Part shown: positions 19,325 to 28,957 of the stretch, piece after piece | Position numbering within the stretch: the first letter of the stretch is position 1 | How the letters are laid out: each line of letters starts with the position of its first letter | Assembly (NCBI GenBank): GCA_963784995.1 | Contig: CAWATZ010000002.1 | Location: 806,001-870,000 of the forward strand | Reading direction: 5' to 3' | DNA from: CAWATZ01 sp963784995 | Lineage (GTDB): Bacteria > Planctomycetota > Planctomycetia > Gemmatales > Gemmataceae | Length of the DNA stretch: 64,000 nucleotides | Notes under the pieces: generated by a model | What the model was told of the DNA's origin: nothing | Databases searched by the model: none | What the model saw: the letters and a program-made list of their open reading frames with translations, nothing else | Translations under genes and position numbers: made by a program

Positions 19325-20257
19325 TTACCCGCGATACCACCGAAGCGTCCGGGCCAATCCCTCCTCGAAGGACACGGTCGGCTCGTAGCCCAGTTCCCGC
19401 CGGGCTCGTGAGATGTCGGCACAGGAATGGCGGATGTCCCCCGCACGCGGCGGGGCGAATTGAGGTGTAACTTGCGTTTCCAGCTGCTGATTCAGCGCCG
19501 CCAGCAGGTCGAGCAGCGTGATCTGCCGGCCGGTGCCGACGTTGTAGACCTGCCCGGCGATGCCCGGGACCGAGGCCGCCTTGAGCAGGGCCTGGACAAC
19601 GTCGGCGACCGCGACGAAATCGCGCGTTTGCAGGCCGTCGCCGAAGACGGTCGGCGTCTTGCCCGACGACAGGGCAGCGACAAACAGGGCGATGACGCCG
19701 GAATAGGGACTGTCTGCCCGCTGCCGGGGCCCGAAGACGTTGAAGAACCGCAGCCGGACCGTCTCCAGGCCATAGCTGACGGCAAAGGCCTGGGCGTACA
19801 GCTCCCCGGCCAGCTTGGCGGCAGCGTAGGGAGACAGCGGCCGGAGCGGCTCCTGCTCGGTCTGCACCGGGCCGCTGGGCACACCGTAGGCGCTGCTGCT
19901 GCCCGCGTAGACCACCCGGCGAACGCCCTGCCGGCGAGCCGAATCGAGGACGTTGAGCGTGCCCGTGGCGCAGACGCGATGGGTGCTGCCCGGATCTTCG
20001 ATGCTGCGCTGGACCGACGCCTGGGCCGCCAGGTGAAAGACCAGCTCGACCCCCTCCATGGCGCGGGCGACCAGCGCCGGATCCGCCACGTCTCCCTCGA
20101 TCACCTCGGGAGCAGGAGTCAGACCATCCAGGTTGGACTTGAGGCCGGTACTGAAATTGTCCAGCACGCGCACCCGGCGACCCTCGGAAACCAGTGTCTC
20201 GACCAGGTGCGAGCCGATAAAGCCGGCCCCGCCGGTCACCAGACAGACAGCATCCAT
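19325..20257 (-). CDS. NAD-dependent epimerase/dehydratase (UDP-glucose 4-epimerase-like)
   Basis: 310 residues of the extended SDR family, acting on nucleotide sugars for surface polysaccharide. Rossmann motif VTGGAGFIGSHLVE at the N-terminus, NFSTGLKSN (NAD-binding Asp/Asn region), FHLAAQASVQRS, the catalytic Ser region (YAGSSSAYG) and the YAAAK pair, then RFFNVFGPRQ and GDGLQTRDFV for substrate binding. The start at 20257 is preferred over 20278 because AGGAAGG lies 7 bases upstream. It is separated from ftsY by a hairpin. The sugar specificity cannot be read from the sequence. Confidence 0.86.
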   Translation of the reverse strand: MDAVCLVTGGAGFIGSHLVETLVSEGRRVRVLDNFSTGLKSNLDGLTPAPEVIEGDVADPALVARAMEGVELVFHLAAQASVQRSIEDPGSTHRVCATGTLNVLDSARRQGVRRVVYAGSSSAYGVPSGPVQTEQEPLRPLSPYAAAKLAGELYAQAFAVSYGLETVRLRFFNVFGPRQRADSPYSGVIALFVAALSSGKTPTVFGDGLQTRDFVAVADVVQALLKAASVPGIAGQVYNVGTGRQITLLDLLAALNQQLETQVTPQFAPPRAGDIRHSCADISRARRELGYEPTVSFEEGLARTLRWYRG

Positions 20258-20278
20258 CAGCGGGCCTTCCTGCGACAT

Positions 20279-20336
20279 GGGAGGGCGAGGCTCCCGCCGA
20301 GCCTGATGTTTGGCTCGGCAGGAGCCTCGCCCTCCC
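20279..20336. repeat. Palindromic hairpin (GGGAGGGCGAGGCTCC family) downstream of ftsY
   Basis: Arms about 20279-20303 and 20312-20336 pair with one extra base; spacer TGATGTTT. It starts 3 bases after the ftsY stop and could terminate it. Its sequence, which would translate to EGEAPAEP-type peptides, is a repeat motif I associate with planctomycete genomes. Confidence 0.72.
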
Positions 20337-20338
20337 GG

Positions 20339-21250
20339 TTAGCTGAACAGCGCCTCGACGTAAGTTTCAGGGTCGAACGGCTCCAGATCCTCCAGCTTCT
20401 CGCCGACGCCGATGAACTTGACCGGCAGACCCAGCTTCTGCTTGATGGCGAAGATGGCCCCACCCTTGGCCGTGCCGTCCAGCTTGGACAGGACGATGCC
20501 AGTGCAGCGGACCGACTTCTGGAACTGCTCGGCCTGGGCGATAGCGTTCTGGCCCGTGGTGGCGTCCAGCACCAGCAGCACCTCGTGCGGCGCACCAGGG
20601 ATCTTTCGCCCCAGCTCGCGCAGGATCTTCTCCAGCTCGCGCATCAGATGGCTCTGCGTGTGCAGCCGGCCGGCCGTGTCCACGATCAGGACGTCGAACT
20701 TGCGGGCCACGGCGCTCTCGCAGGCGTCATGCGCCACCGCGGCGGGGTCGCTCCCTTGCTTGTTCTTGACGATCTCGCAGCCGATCCGCTGGCACCAGAT
20801 GGTCAGCTGCTCGACGGCGGCGGCGCGGAACGTATCGCAGGCGGCCACCATCACCTTCTTGCCCTCGGACTGGAAGCGATGGGCCAGCTTGGCGATGCTG
20901 GTGGTCTTGCCGGAGCCGTTGACGCCGGCCACAAGCACCACCGTCGGCGGCGACTGGGCCCAGTGCAGCCCGGAGCCCTCGACCGGCAACAGCTCGCGCA
21001 GCTGGGCCTTGACAAAGGTCTCCACGTCGCCGGTGATCTCCTTGTCGAGGAACGATTGCCGGACTCGATCGACGATGGCGGAGGTGGCGCTGACGCCGAC
21101 GTCAGCCAGGTAGAGCCGGCGTTCCAGCTCGGTGAGGAAATCCTTGTCTACCTTGCCCCGCAGCCGGAACAGCGAGGCAATGCTGGCAAACAGATCGCGA
21201 GTCCGGGCCAGCCCGGCCTTGATCTTCTCGAAGATGGCGCGAAAGACCAT
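20339..21250 (-). CDS. ftsY: Signal recognition particle receptor FtsY
   Basis: 303 residues. SRP-family GTPase that docks ribosome-SRP complexes at the membrane for co-translational insertion. Helical N domain (residues 1-95, FLTELERRLYLADVGVS), G1 GVNGSGKTTSIAKLA (about 110), DTFRAAAVEQL (G2), VDTAGRLHT (G3), SKLDGTAKGG (G4-like) and the closing GVGEKLEDLEPFDP. The acidic A domain seen in E. coli is absent, as in many bacteria, giving a short protein. ATG 21250 starts MVFRAIFEKIKAGLARTR. Flanked on both sides by repeat-rich spacers, so probably a single-gene unit. Confidence 0.95.
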   Translation of the reverse strand: MVFRAIFEKIKAGLARTRDLFASIASLFRLRGKVDKDFLTELERRLYLADVGVSATSAIVDRVRQSFLDKEITGDVETFVKAQLRELLPVEGSGLHWAQSPPTVVLVAGVNGSGKTTSIAKLAHRFQSEGKKVMVAACDTFRAAAVEQLTIWCQRIGCEIVKNKQGSDPAAVAHDACESAVARKFDVLIVDTAGRLHTQSHLMRELEKILRELGRKIPGAPHEVLLVLDATTGQNAIAQAEQFQKSVRCTGIVLSKLDGTAKGGAIFAIKQKLGLPVKFIGVGEKLEDLEPFDPETYVEALFS

Positions 21251-21260
21251 GCGTTTCCTC

Positions 21261-21400
21261 TCAGAGGTCAGAGGTCAGGGGAACACAATCGGAACACTAA
21301 TCCGCGCTAATCTTCGCTAATCGAAGGAAGGAAACCAGTATTCCGATTAGTGTGGATTAGCGTGGATTAGTGTTCCGATGATGTTCCTCTGGCCTCTGAC
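21261..21400. repeat. Inverted repeat (CACTAATCC...GGATTAGTG family) between ftsY and the DUF1501 gene
   Basis: The left half (about 21261-21322) carries CAGAGGTCAGAGG, GGAACA and ATCGGAACACTAATCC; the right half (about 21350-21400) carries the complements GGATTAGTGTTCCGAT and GGCCTCTGAC. AT-rich relative to neighbours. It ends at the stop of the DUF1501 gene, so it may also act as its terminator. Confidence 0.65.
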
Positions 21401-22777
21401 TTACACGATTTCCTCGATGGGCTTGCCCTCGTCCAGGATCGGAATGGGCCGGCCGGAATGATCCTTGAAACTCTGCTGCGGGTCAATGCCGAGCACGTGA
21501 TAGACCGTGGCCAGCACGTCGGCCGGCTTGAGCGCCCGCTCCACGGGATGCTCGCCCTTGGCGTTGGTCCTGCCGACAACCTGGCCGCCCTTGAGGCCGC
21601 CGCCGGCCATCATCACCGAGATGGCGTTGCCCCAGTGGTCCCGGCCCGGGATCGGAATGCCCGGCTGTCCTGTATTAAGACGCGGAGTCCGGCTAAACTC
21701 GCCCATCACCAGCACCAGGACGCGATCGAGCAGGCCGCGCTCGCTCAAATCGTCGATCAGCCCGCCGACGGCGCGATCGACCACCGGCACCTTGCGGCCG
21801 TGGCCGTCCTTGATGTTGGAGTGATCGTCCCAGTGCGGCATGTCCACCGTCACAAAGCTGACGCCCGCCTCGACCAGCCGGCGGGCCATCAGCGTGTAGC
21901 GTGCCCACGGTCCCCGGCCGTAGCGGTCCGACAGCTTGGGATCTTCCTTGTCCAGATCGAAGGCAGTCCGGGCCCGCGTTCCCAGCACCATGTCGAGGGC
22001 CTGCTGCTGGTACTTGTCCATCGAATCGACCAGGCCGCTGTTATCCACGTCGCGGCGCAGACCGTCGAACGAGGCCAGCAGGTCCTTGCGTCCCCTGGCG
22101 TTCTCGGCCGATTCCTTGCTCAGCTGACCCAGCCACTTGGGCGTCCCGATGTGGATTGCCTGAGTGGCGGCCAGGTACTTGGAGGTCTTATCCACGTCGA
22201 AGGGGTTGTAGGCCCCGCCGAGGTAGGCGGCCCCCATGTATCCGGGGAAGAGATAGATACTCTGGGCGGCCGGCAAACCGACGTAGGCGGGCAAGCCGGG
22301 CTGGTTGCTCCCCTTGACCCGGGCGACGTAGGAGCCGACCGACGGATATTTCTGCGGCAGGTTGACCGCGCTGGAGCCGAACCGGCCGGTGAGCATCCAG
22401 TGAGCGGCGGCAAAGTGATCGCCGTTGTCGTGGTGCAGCGAGCGGACAAAGACCAGCTTGTCGGCCAGCCGGGCGTGTTCGGGGACCAGTTCGCACAGGC
22501 GGATGCCGGGCACGCGGGTCTGGATGGTGCCGAAGGGGCCGCGATACTCGGCCGGGGCATCCGGCTTGGGATCGTAGGTTTCGATGTGGCTGGGCCCGCC
22601 GTCCAGCCAGATCAGGATCACCGCCTTGTCGTCGCTGCCGGCCGCTCCTTCGGCCCGCAACCGCAGCAGGTCGGGCAAGCCCAGGCCCAGCACGCTCAGG
22701 AACCCCGCCTGCAACGCGGTTCGCCGGGTCATCCCCCGGCAATTCCGCGCCGCCTGCCCTTGTTTGATCTGCAGCAT
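21401..22777 (-). CDS. DUF1501 domain protein (sulfatase/alkaline-phosphatase-like fold), Tat-type leader
   Basis: 458 residues from ATG 22777. The N-terminus has a twin-arginine-like MTRRTALQAG followed by a hydrophobic stretch (FLSVLGLGLPDLL). The DUF1501 domain spans the rest: VILIWLDGGPSHIETYDPKPDAP, LHHDNGDHFAAAHWMLTG, VTVDMPHWDDHS, VLVMGEFSRTPRLN and PGRDHWGNAISVMMAGGG. The Asp and His residues in these motifs resemble the metal-binding site of the alkaline phosphatase superfamily. Exported; usually found with DUF1549/DUF1553 proteins (here at 10271), with unknown substrate. A TTG two codons upstream is an alternative start. Confidence 0.86.
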   Translation of the reverse strand: MLQIKQGQAARNCRGMTRRTALQAGFLSVLGLGLPDLLRLRAEGAAGSDDKAVILIWLDGGPSHIETYDPKPDAPAEYRGPFGTIQTRVPGIRLCELVPEHARLADKLVFVRSLHHDNGDHFAAAHWMLTGRFGSSAVNLPQKYPSVGSYVARVKGSNQPGLPAYVGLPAAQSIYLFPGYMGAAYLGGAYNPFDVDKTSKYLAATQAIHIGTPKWLGQLSKESAENARGRKDLLASFDGLRRDVDNSGLVDSMDKYQQQALDMVLGTRARTAFDLDKEDPKLSDRYGRGPWARYTLMARRLVEAGVSFVTVDMPHWDDHSNIKDGHGRKVPVVDRAVGGLIDDLSERGLLDRVLVLVMGEFSRTPRLNTGQPGIPIPGRDHWGNAISVMMAGGGLKGGQVVGRTNAKGEHPVERALKPADVLATVYHVLGIDPQQSFKDHSGRPIPILDEGKPIEEIV

Positions 22778-22863
22778 CTCCAATTCCCCCCTTTGTGGAC
22801 GTTACGCCACGCTGCATCCGAACATCTTTGTATTGTAGCGGTTTTCCTGACGCAACCCCAGAC

Positions 22864-23367
22864 CTACCCCTCAACAGGGAGCCCCTCCCCCGCAAACTGG
22901 TCGAGGGCCTCTCCGGTCAGCCGGTAAACGGTCCAATCGTTCAGCGGCCGGGCTCCCAGGTTCTGATAGAAGCGAATCGCGCGCTCGTTCCAGTTCAGCA
23001 CCGACCACTCCAGCCGGCCGCATCCTCTCGCGCAGGCCAAATGAGCAACCTGGGCCAGCAACGCGCGTCCAACGCCCCGACCGCGGACCTGCGGCCGGAC
23101 GTACAGGTCTTCGAGGTAGATCCCGGACTGGGCGAGGAAGGTCGAATAGGTCGAGAAGAACAGAGCATAACCAACCGGTTCGCCATCCCGTTCGGCCAGC
23201 AGCACCTCGGCGGCCGGCCTGGGCCCGAACAGCGTTTGCCGGAGCCGATCCTCGGTGGCGACCACGGCATGCAGCAGTTGCTCGAAGTCGGCCAGTTCCC
23301 GGATGAATGCCAGGATGAGGGGAACGTCCTGCTCGGTGGCCGGACGGATCACAAGGGTTGGGGGCAT
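22864..23367 (-). CDS. GNAT-family N-acetyltransferase
   Basis: 167 residues, a single GNAT fold. IRPATEQDVPLIL starts the domain, YLEDLYVRPQVRGRGVGRALL (about 84-104) contains the acetyl-CoA pyrophosphate loop RGRGVG, and NERAIRFYQNLGARPL is the C-terminal strand-helix. It resembles the diamine/amino-acid N-acetyltransferase group (SAT1-like YLEDLYV). Cytoplasmic; the substrate is not predictable beyond that. It stands alone, 22 bases before the end of the hypothetical gene at 23390. Confidence 0.85.
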   Translation of the reverse strand: MPPTLVIRPATEQDVPLILAFIRELADFEQLLHAVVATEDRLRQTLFGPRPAAEVLLAERDGEPVGYALFFSTYSTFLAQSGIYLEDLYVRPQVRGRGVGRALLAQVAHLACARGCGRLEWSVLNWNERAIRFYQNLGARPLNDWTVYRLTGEALDQFAGEGLPVEG

Positions 23368-23389
23368 TGAATGGCGTCCTCTCGGTTTC

Positions 23390-23941
23390 TCACTCCGCGG
23401 GGTTACAGGACTCCAATCCCTGGGAAGCTTTCCTCAATTGGCCTCCCAACTCGACAATTTTCTGCTGTAACCTCTCCGTCAGCAATGAAAGCGCTTTGAT
23501 CACTTCCCAATCATAATTGATGAAAGCTATTTTCCGAAGGATGAACAGCTTCTCTTTTTCATTCAAGTCACCCCACACTCTCTCCAGCTCCTCAATCCGA
23601 ATGTCTTTGAGTCGCACGACGTGTTCACGTACCGAATGAACAGACAAGCCATTCAACCAGGAACCGTCCAGGTTTACGTCATTCCAGGCACCAATTCTCT
23701 GGACCATCTCAGGGACAACGTCTCGATTAAAGTGCGCATGGTGGAGGTCAGGAGCATAATCCTTGTCTGGAACGACATTCCGCAGTAAGGGTATCCCAAA
23801 CGCTTCCCGGAAGTAATCTCCAATGATGAAATGGAGGCACCTGTCATCCTTGTGGTGCGTTGCAATCAAGTGCATGAGTTCCGATGGAGTCGCCCCATCG
23901 ATGAACCTCCGTCGAAGCTCATCTGCAAGAGTCTTGTCCAT
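23390..23941 (-). CDS. Hypothetical protein, lower GC than neighbours
   Basis: 183 residues, not recognised. The N-terminal half is His/Asp-rich (LIATHHKDDRCLHFIIGDYFREAFG, DLHHAHFN) and the C-terminal third is predicted helical or coiled (LNEKEKLFILRKI, LLTERLQQKIVELGGQL). No signal peptide or membrane segment. Its base composition is visibly richer in A+T than the flanking genes, which suggests recent acquisition. ATG 23941 begins MDKTLADELRRRF. Confidence 0.6.
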   Translation of the reverse strand: MDKTLADELRRRFIDGATPSELMHLIATHHKDDRCLHFIIGDYFREAFGIPLLRNVVPDKDYAPDLHHAHFNRDVVPEMVQRIGAWNDVNLDGSWLNGLSVHSVREHVVRLKDIRIEELERVWGDLNEKEKLFILRKIAFINYDWEVIKALSLLTERLQQKIVELGGQLRKASQGLESCNPAE

Positions 23942-23957
23942 ACGGAAACCCTCTGCG

Positions 23958-24899
23958 TTACTTCCCGAGTGGCTTCACAAAGACGTTTCGCCACCGGCAC
24001 ACAGCCCCCTTGGCCCAGCGATCTTTCCCCAGAGCGTCCTTCGGACCGTTGCTGTGGACCTCAAGCGAGACGCGCCCGCGCCGGCCAAGCAGCTCCACCA
24101 CCGCTTTCTTGTTGAAGCCGGGATGCTCCATCCTGGCCGTGTCCAGCTCGCAGATCTTGGTGCCGTTGATCCAGGTCGTCAGATGGGGAAGCTCGCCTTC
24201 GCAGCGAATCTTGAAGGTGTTCCAGTCGCCGAACTTCCACACCTTCAGGAACTCCTTCACCGGAGCGGCGTAGGCCAGCAGCCGGCGGTTTTCCTCGGTC
24301 ACCGGCTTGAAGGACGTCTTGGGGTCCGACTCCTTCAAGCCGATCGGCCGGCCCTTGTCGTCGAGGACTGCCGTGAAGGAATAGGGCAGCGCGTGAAAAC
24401 CACCCAGGCCATTGCCATAGAAACCACCGATGCCGCCGTCCCTGCGATGGTCAATGAGGATCTGGTAGCCGACGTTGCCCGCCGGCGTGGTCCGCACCAG
24501 GACTCCCGTGTCCACGGACCAGTCCGGCTTGGCGTCAATCAGCAGCTCAAAGTCGCCGAAGGCTTCGTCGGACACGAGGTAGCCCCCGAGTCCCGAACCG
24601 GGCGGATCTTGCTCGCCAATGATGACCCCATCCTTGACGGTCCAGCGGCCGCGACTCTTCAGCGATCGCTCGTAGAATGATTCGCCATTGCCCGACCCAG
24701 CGTCCTTCGGCGGCTTGCCACCCTGCGGGCGCGGCTTGGCAGTCCAGCCCTTGAGGGTTTTGCCGTCAAACAACGGCCGAAACCCCTCGGGCGGGGCAGC
24801 TTCGGCAAGGCAGCTTGGGGGAGATTCCAGCACGAAACAGGAGGCGACCAGACCGGCGCCGGCACAAAGCAGATCGCGACGGGTGCAAGGACGTTCCAT
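23958..24899 (-). CDS. DUF1080 (3-keto-disaccharide hydrolase-type) exported protein
   Basis: 313 residues from ATG 24899 (GGAG 8 bases upstream). A Tat-like leader (TRRDLLCAGAGLVASC) precedes the domain typical of DUF1080: GFRPLFDGKTLKGW at the start, GRWTVKDGVIIGEQ, FELLIDAKPDWSVDTGVLVRT, GNVGYQILIDHRRDGGIGG, WNTFKIRCEGELPHLTTWINGTKI and VSLEVHSNGP. This concanavalin-like domain is widespread in planctomycetes and acts on glycans in the periplasm; some members hydrolyse 3-keto-glycosides. The specific substrate is unknown. A 76-bp palindrome separates it from the efflux operon. Confidence 0.85.
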   Translation of the reverse strand: MERPCTRRDLLCAGAGLVASCFVLESPPSCLAEAAPPEGFRPLFDGKTLKGWTAKPRPQGGKPPKDAGSGNGESFYERSLKSRGRWTVKDGVIIGEQDPPGSGLGGYLVSDEAFGDFELLIDAKPDWSVDTGVLVRTTPAGNVGYQILIDHRRDGGIGGFYGNGLGGFHALPYSFTAVLDDKGRPIGLKESDPKTSFKPVTEENRRLLAYAAPVKEFLKVWKFGDWNTFKIRCEGELPHLTTWINGTKICELDTARMEHPGFNKKAVVELLGRRGRVSLEVHSNGPKDALGKDRWAKGAVCRWRNVFVKPLGK

Positions 24900-24979
24900 T
24901 TCTGTTACTCCAGCAGGGGGCCGAATGCTCAACCAGCGATAGTCTATCGGCCAGGCCCCTGCTGGGCGATGCCCAACGG

Positions 24980-25055
24980 CAAGGCGAGCGGCGCGGCGTC
25001 AGCCCGCCGGTGGAGGCCCCTCCACCGGCGGGCTGACGCCGCGCCGCTCGCCTTG
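24980..25055. repeat. Perfect palindrome with 37-bp arms downstream of an RND gene
   Basis: Arms 24980-25016 and 25019-25055 are exact inverted copies around a CC centre (arm begins CAAGGCGAGCGGCGCGGCG). It begins 10 bases after the restored stop of the RND permease (25066), so it may terminate the efflux operon. The 37-bp arm length is shared with the elements at 28742 and 33091, although the sequences differ. Confidence 0.85.
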
Positions 25056-25065
25056 TTCGTGGTCC

Positions 25066-28000
25066 TCAATGCCTCAGCGACGGCTGCACGCCGGCCTTGG
25101 GCCCTTGGGTCAGGATCGGTGGACAGACCGGCGGATGCGAGCCTGCTGGCGACCCGTCTGCAGTTCCGTTCGGCTCGATTCGGTGAAGTGTCTCGGGGGT
25201 TTCCTTTGGCCTGGTGTCGCCGAACCACTGGATGACGAAGTAGAACACCGGCGTCAGGAAGATACCGAACAGCGTCACACCCAGCATGCCCGCGAACACC
25301 GCCGTGCCCAGCGAGCGCCGCATCTCGGCCCCGGCACCCTCGGCAATCACCAGCGGCACCACGCCGAAGATGAACGCGAACGAGGTCATCAGGATCGGCC
25401 GTAAGCCGCAGCCGGGATGCCTCCATGACCGCCTGCCGCAGCGGTACGCCGGCCTCCTGCTGCTGCTTGGCGAACTCGACGATCAGGATGGCGTTCTTGC
25501 TGGCCAATCCGACCAGCACCACGAAGCCGATCTGCGTGAAGATGGTGATTTCCATGCCGGCCAGCTGCACGCCCACCACCGAGCAGAACAGGCACATCGG
25601 CACCACCAGGATCACGGCGAGCGGCAATTTCCAGCTTTCGTACTGCGCCGCCAGCACCAGGAACACGAACACCACCGCCAGGGCGAAGAAATACATCGCC
25701 GAATTGCCCGCTTGCAGTTGCAGATAGGCCAGGTCGGTCCAATCCGTGGCCATCGAGCGCGGCAGGTTCTGCTCGGCAATCTCCTGGAGTTTCGCGACGG
25801 TCTGCGCTGAACCGGTGCCTGGCCCCGCGTCGGCGGTAATGGCGGCGGCCGAGTACATGTTGTAGCGCATCACCATCACCGGGCCGCTGACGTCACGCAC
25901 GCTCAGCAGGGTGCCCAGGCGGATCATCTGCCCCTGATTGTTGCGCACCTGGAGCCGCTTGATCTCCTGGACGCCGCGGCGAAAACGCGGGTCGGCCTGC
26001 AGGTTCACTTGCCAGGTTCGGCCAAACTCGTTGAAGTTGTTGACGTAGTAGCTGCCCAGGTAGACCTGCAGCGTGCTGAACAGATCAGCGATCTGCACGC
26101 CCAGGACCATGCACTTGGTCCGGTTGATCTCCAGGTACAGCCAGGGCGTGTTCGCCCCCGAGCTGCTGAACATGCCCTGCAGCTCCGGCGTTTTCTTCGG
26201 GTTGCTGCCCTTGCGGACAATCTCGTCGCAGACCTGCTGCAGCTGGTCCAGGCCAAGGTTGCCGCGATCCTCGACGATCAGCTTGAAGCCGCCGGTCGTG
26301 CCCAGGCCGTCGATCGGCGGAGCGCCAAACGCCTTGACAAGGGCCCCACGCACCTTCTCCTGGCAGCGCTGCTGGATCTTCTCGGCGATGGCCTCGGCGG
26401 TCAGGTCCGGGCCGCGCCGCTGCGAGAACTCCTTCAGCAGTACGTACATCGAGCCGAGGTTGGGAGCGTTGGCGTTGAGGATCATCGACTGACCCGAGAT
26501 GCCGACCGTGTGCTCGACGCCCGGCGTGTCCCTGGCCAGCTCGCCGATGCGAGCCATCATCCTCTGGGTCCGCTCCACCGAGGCCGAGTCGGGGAGCTGC
26601 ACGTTGAGCAGCAGATAGCCCTTGTCCTGCTGCGGGATGAAGCCCGTGGGCACGCGCTGGAACTGCACCCAGGTCAGCACCAGCAGGCCGGCGTAGATCA
26701 CCAGCACCATTGTGCTCACCCGGACCACTCCGCCGACCACCCGGCCATAGCCGACCGTCATCTTGTCGAAGCCCCAGTTGAAGGCCCGAAAGAAGAGGCC
26801 CAGCACGGCGTTCATCGGCCGGATGATCAGCAAGCCGAGCAGCAGGCCGAGCAGCAAGCCCGGCGTGAAATACAGGGTACTCACCGCCCACGGCATCCAC
26901 TCTGGCAGGTCGCCGCCATGCCCGATCGCTTCCAGGGCCTCCTTGCTGGGCAAGCCCAGCTGGACGAGGTAGTCCCCAAGCAGCTTCGGCACCAGGTACG
27001 TGGTGGCGATGCCGCCCAGGATGCCGAAGATCCACCACGGCACCGCCTCGCGCTTCGGTCCGTGGCCGCCGGCATCGTGCTTGAAGATCATGACGGCCCG
27101 CGACGGCGTCATGGTCAAGGCGTTGACGGCCGAGATGATCGTCGAGACCGAGATGGTCACCGCGAACTGGCGGAAGAACTGGCCGCTGACGCCGCCCAGG
27201 AAGCAGCATGGCAGGAACACCGAACTGAGCACCAGGGTGATGGCCAGCACCGGGCCGGTGATTTCCTCCATCGCCTTGATCGTCGCCGTCCGCGCGTCCA
27301 GGCCGGTGGCGATCAGTCGCTCGATGTTTTCCAGGACCACGATGGCATCGTCCACGACGATGCCGATAGCCAGCACCAGGCCGAACAGCGTCAGGTTGTT
27401 CAGCGTGAAGCCCATCGCCGCCATGACCGCGAAGGTGCCGATCAGCGACACGGGCACGTCGATCATCGGCAGGATCATGGCCCGCCAGTCCTGGAGGAAC
27501 ACCAGCACCACAATGGCCACCAGGATCACCGCGTCGCGGAGGGTGTTGAAGACCTCGTTGACTGACTCGCGGATGAACGGCGTGGTGTCGTAGACGATCT
27601 TGAAATCCAGCCCATCGGGAAAGCGCGTCTTCAGCTCCCGCATCTTGGTGTAGACGTTACTGGCGGTCTCCAGAGCATTGGCGCCGGGCAGCTGGTAGAT
27701 GGACAGGGCCACCGAGGGTTTGCCGTCCAGTGTGCAGGATTGGTCGTACTGCTGCGAGCCGCGCTCCACCTTGGCCACGTCACGCAGCCGGACGATGCCG
27801 GTCGATTGGGCCACGGGGCCGACCTGGGCACTGGTCCCACCCTGACTGTTGAGCATGGAGTTCTGGGTGGTTTGCGATCCCGTGTCGCTCATGGCGGCGC
27901 TGGACGTCGGCTGCGGGATCGAGTTGCCCTGGGCGGACTTGACGATGATGTCTTCAAACTGGTCCGGCGTGGTCAGCCGGCCCAGCGTGTTGATGGTCAA

Positions 28001-28699
28001 TTGGAATTGCTGCCCGCGTGGCACCGGCTGCTGGCCGATCTGCCCCGTGGCCACCTGGGCGTTTTGCTGGGCGATGGCGACCACCACGTCCATGGCGCTG
28101 AGGTTGAGGGCGGCCAGCTTGTCCGGGTCGAGCCAGGCCCGCAGGCTGTAGTCGCGCTGGCCCAGATAAGTGATGCCGGCCACGCCGTTGAGCCGGCCCA
28201 GCTCGTCCTTGACGTAGATCGTCGCATAGTTGCTGAGCCAAAGGCTATCGTACCGGCCAATAGGCGAGATCAGGTTGACGATCATGAGGGTGTTGGGCGA
28301 CATCTTCTTGACGGTGATGCCCTCGTTCTGCACCAGCGCGGGAATGACCGGCAAGGCCAGCGCGACCCGGTTTTGCACCAGCACCTGGGCCATGTCCGAG
28401 TCCGTGCCCAGGGCGAACGTGACCGTCAGGCTGTAAGCGCCGTCATTGGTACAGCGCGAGGACATGTACATCATGCCCTCGACGCCGCTGACCTGCTCCT
28501 CGATCGGGGCCGCCACCGTGTCGCGCACCACCTGGGCGTTGGCTCCGGGATACAGGGCCGACACCAGCACCGTGGGCGGAGTCACCTCGGGGTACTGCGC
28601 CACCGGGAGGGTGAACACCGCCACGCCGCCGGCAAGGACGAAGACCACCGAAATCACGGTAGCGAAGATCGGTCGGTCGATGAAAAAGCGTGTGAACAC
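25066..28699 (-). CDS. RND-family multidrug efflux permease (HAE1/AcrB type), frameshifted near the 3' end
   Basis: About 1,210 residues. GTG 28699 (AAGGA 10 bases upstream) begins FTRFFIDRPIFATVIS. AcrB-type features: LPVAQYPEVTPPTV, the double-Asp helix GIVVDDAIVVLENIERL (near 27350), periplasmic lobes and a second helix bundle (VVFVFLVLAAQYESW, GLASKNAILIVEFAKQQ). One extra base near 25404-25410 (SRLRL, where the next gene in the operon has SRLRLRPILM) shifts the frame; reading resumes as MTSFAFIFGVVPLVIAEGAG and ends at the TGA at 25066. A Ser/Gln-rich insert near residue 260 (SQTTQNSMLNSQGG) is absent from AcrB. Third gene of the adaptor-pump-pump operon. Confidence 0.9.
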
Positions 28700-28741
28700 C
28701 GCTTGCGATCCTTACTGGTATTGGAATCGGATACCTAACTC

Positions 28742-28874
28742 CGTTAGCCACCCTTCGCAGAAGGGTGTTTTGTTAGCCACCCTTCGCAGAAGGGTGCAGG
28801 GGCTGGTGGGCTACCAAGACTCCTCTTGCACCACGTCGGCTAACAAAACACCCTTCTGCGAAGGGTGGCTAACG
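28742..28874. repeat. Inverted repeat with perfect 37-bp arms between two RND genes
   Basis: Arms 28742-28778 and 28838-28874 (begin CGTTAGCCACCCTTCGCAG) match perfectly. The 59-base loop contains another partial unit (ACCCTTCGCAGAAGGGTG). Each unit is itself a short hairpin (CCCTTCGCAGAAGGG). It lies in the spacer of the efflux operon, upstream of the second permease. Confidence 0.85.
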
Positions 28875-28957
28875 GGCGTGCCTCCCGCCGAACCACGAAC
28901 GGCCGCTTGCCAGCAGACCCGTACCAGCCGCGCCGGGTCCACCAGCAAGCGAGCCGC

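Noticed and set aside
24944..25400. C-terminal extension of the 25-kb RND permease reading through the 37-bp palindrome
   Set aside because: That frame loses all similarity to RND proteins after the one-base shift near 25405. The alternative frame gives the conserved C-terminus and stops at 25066.
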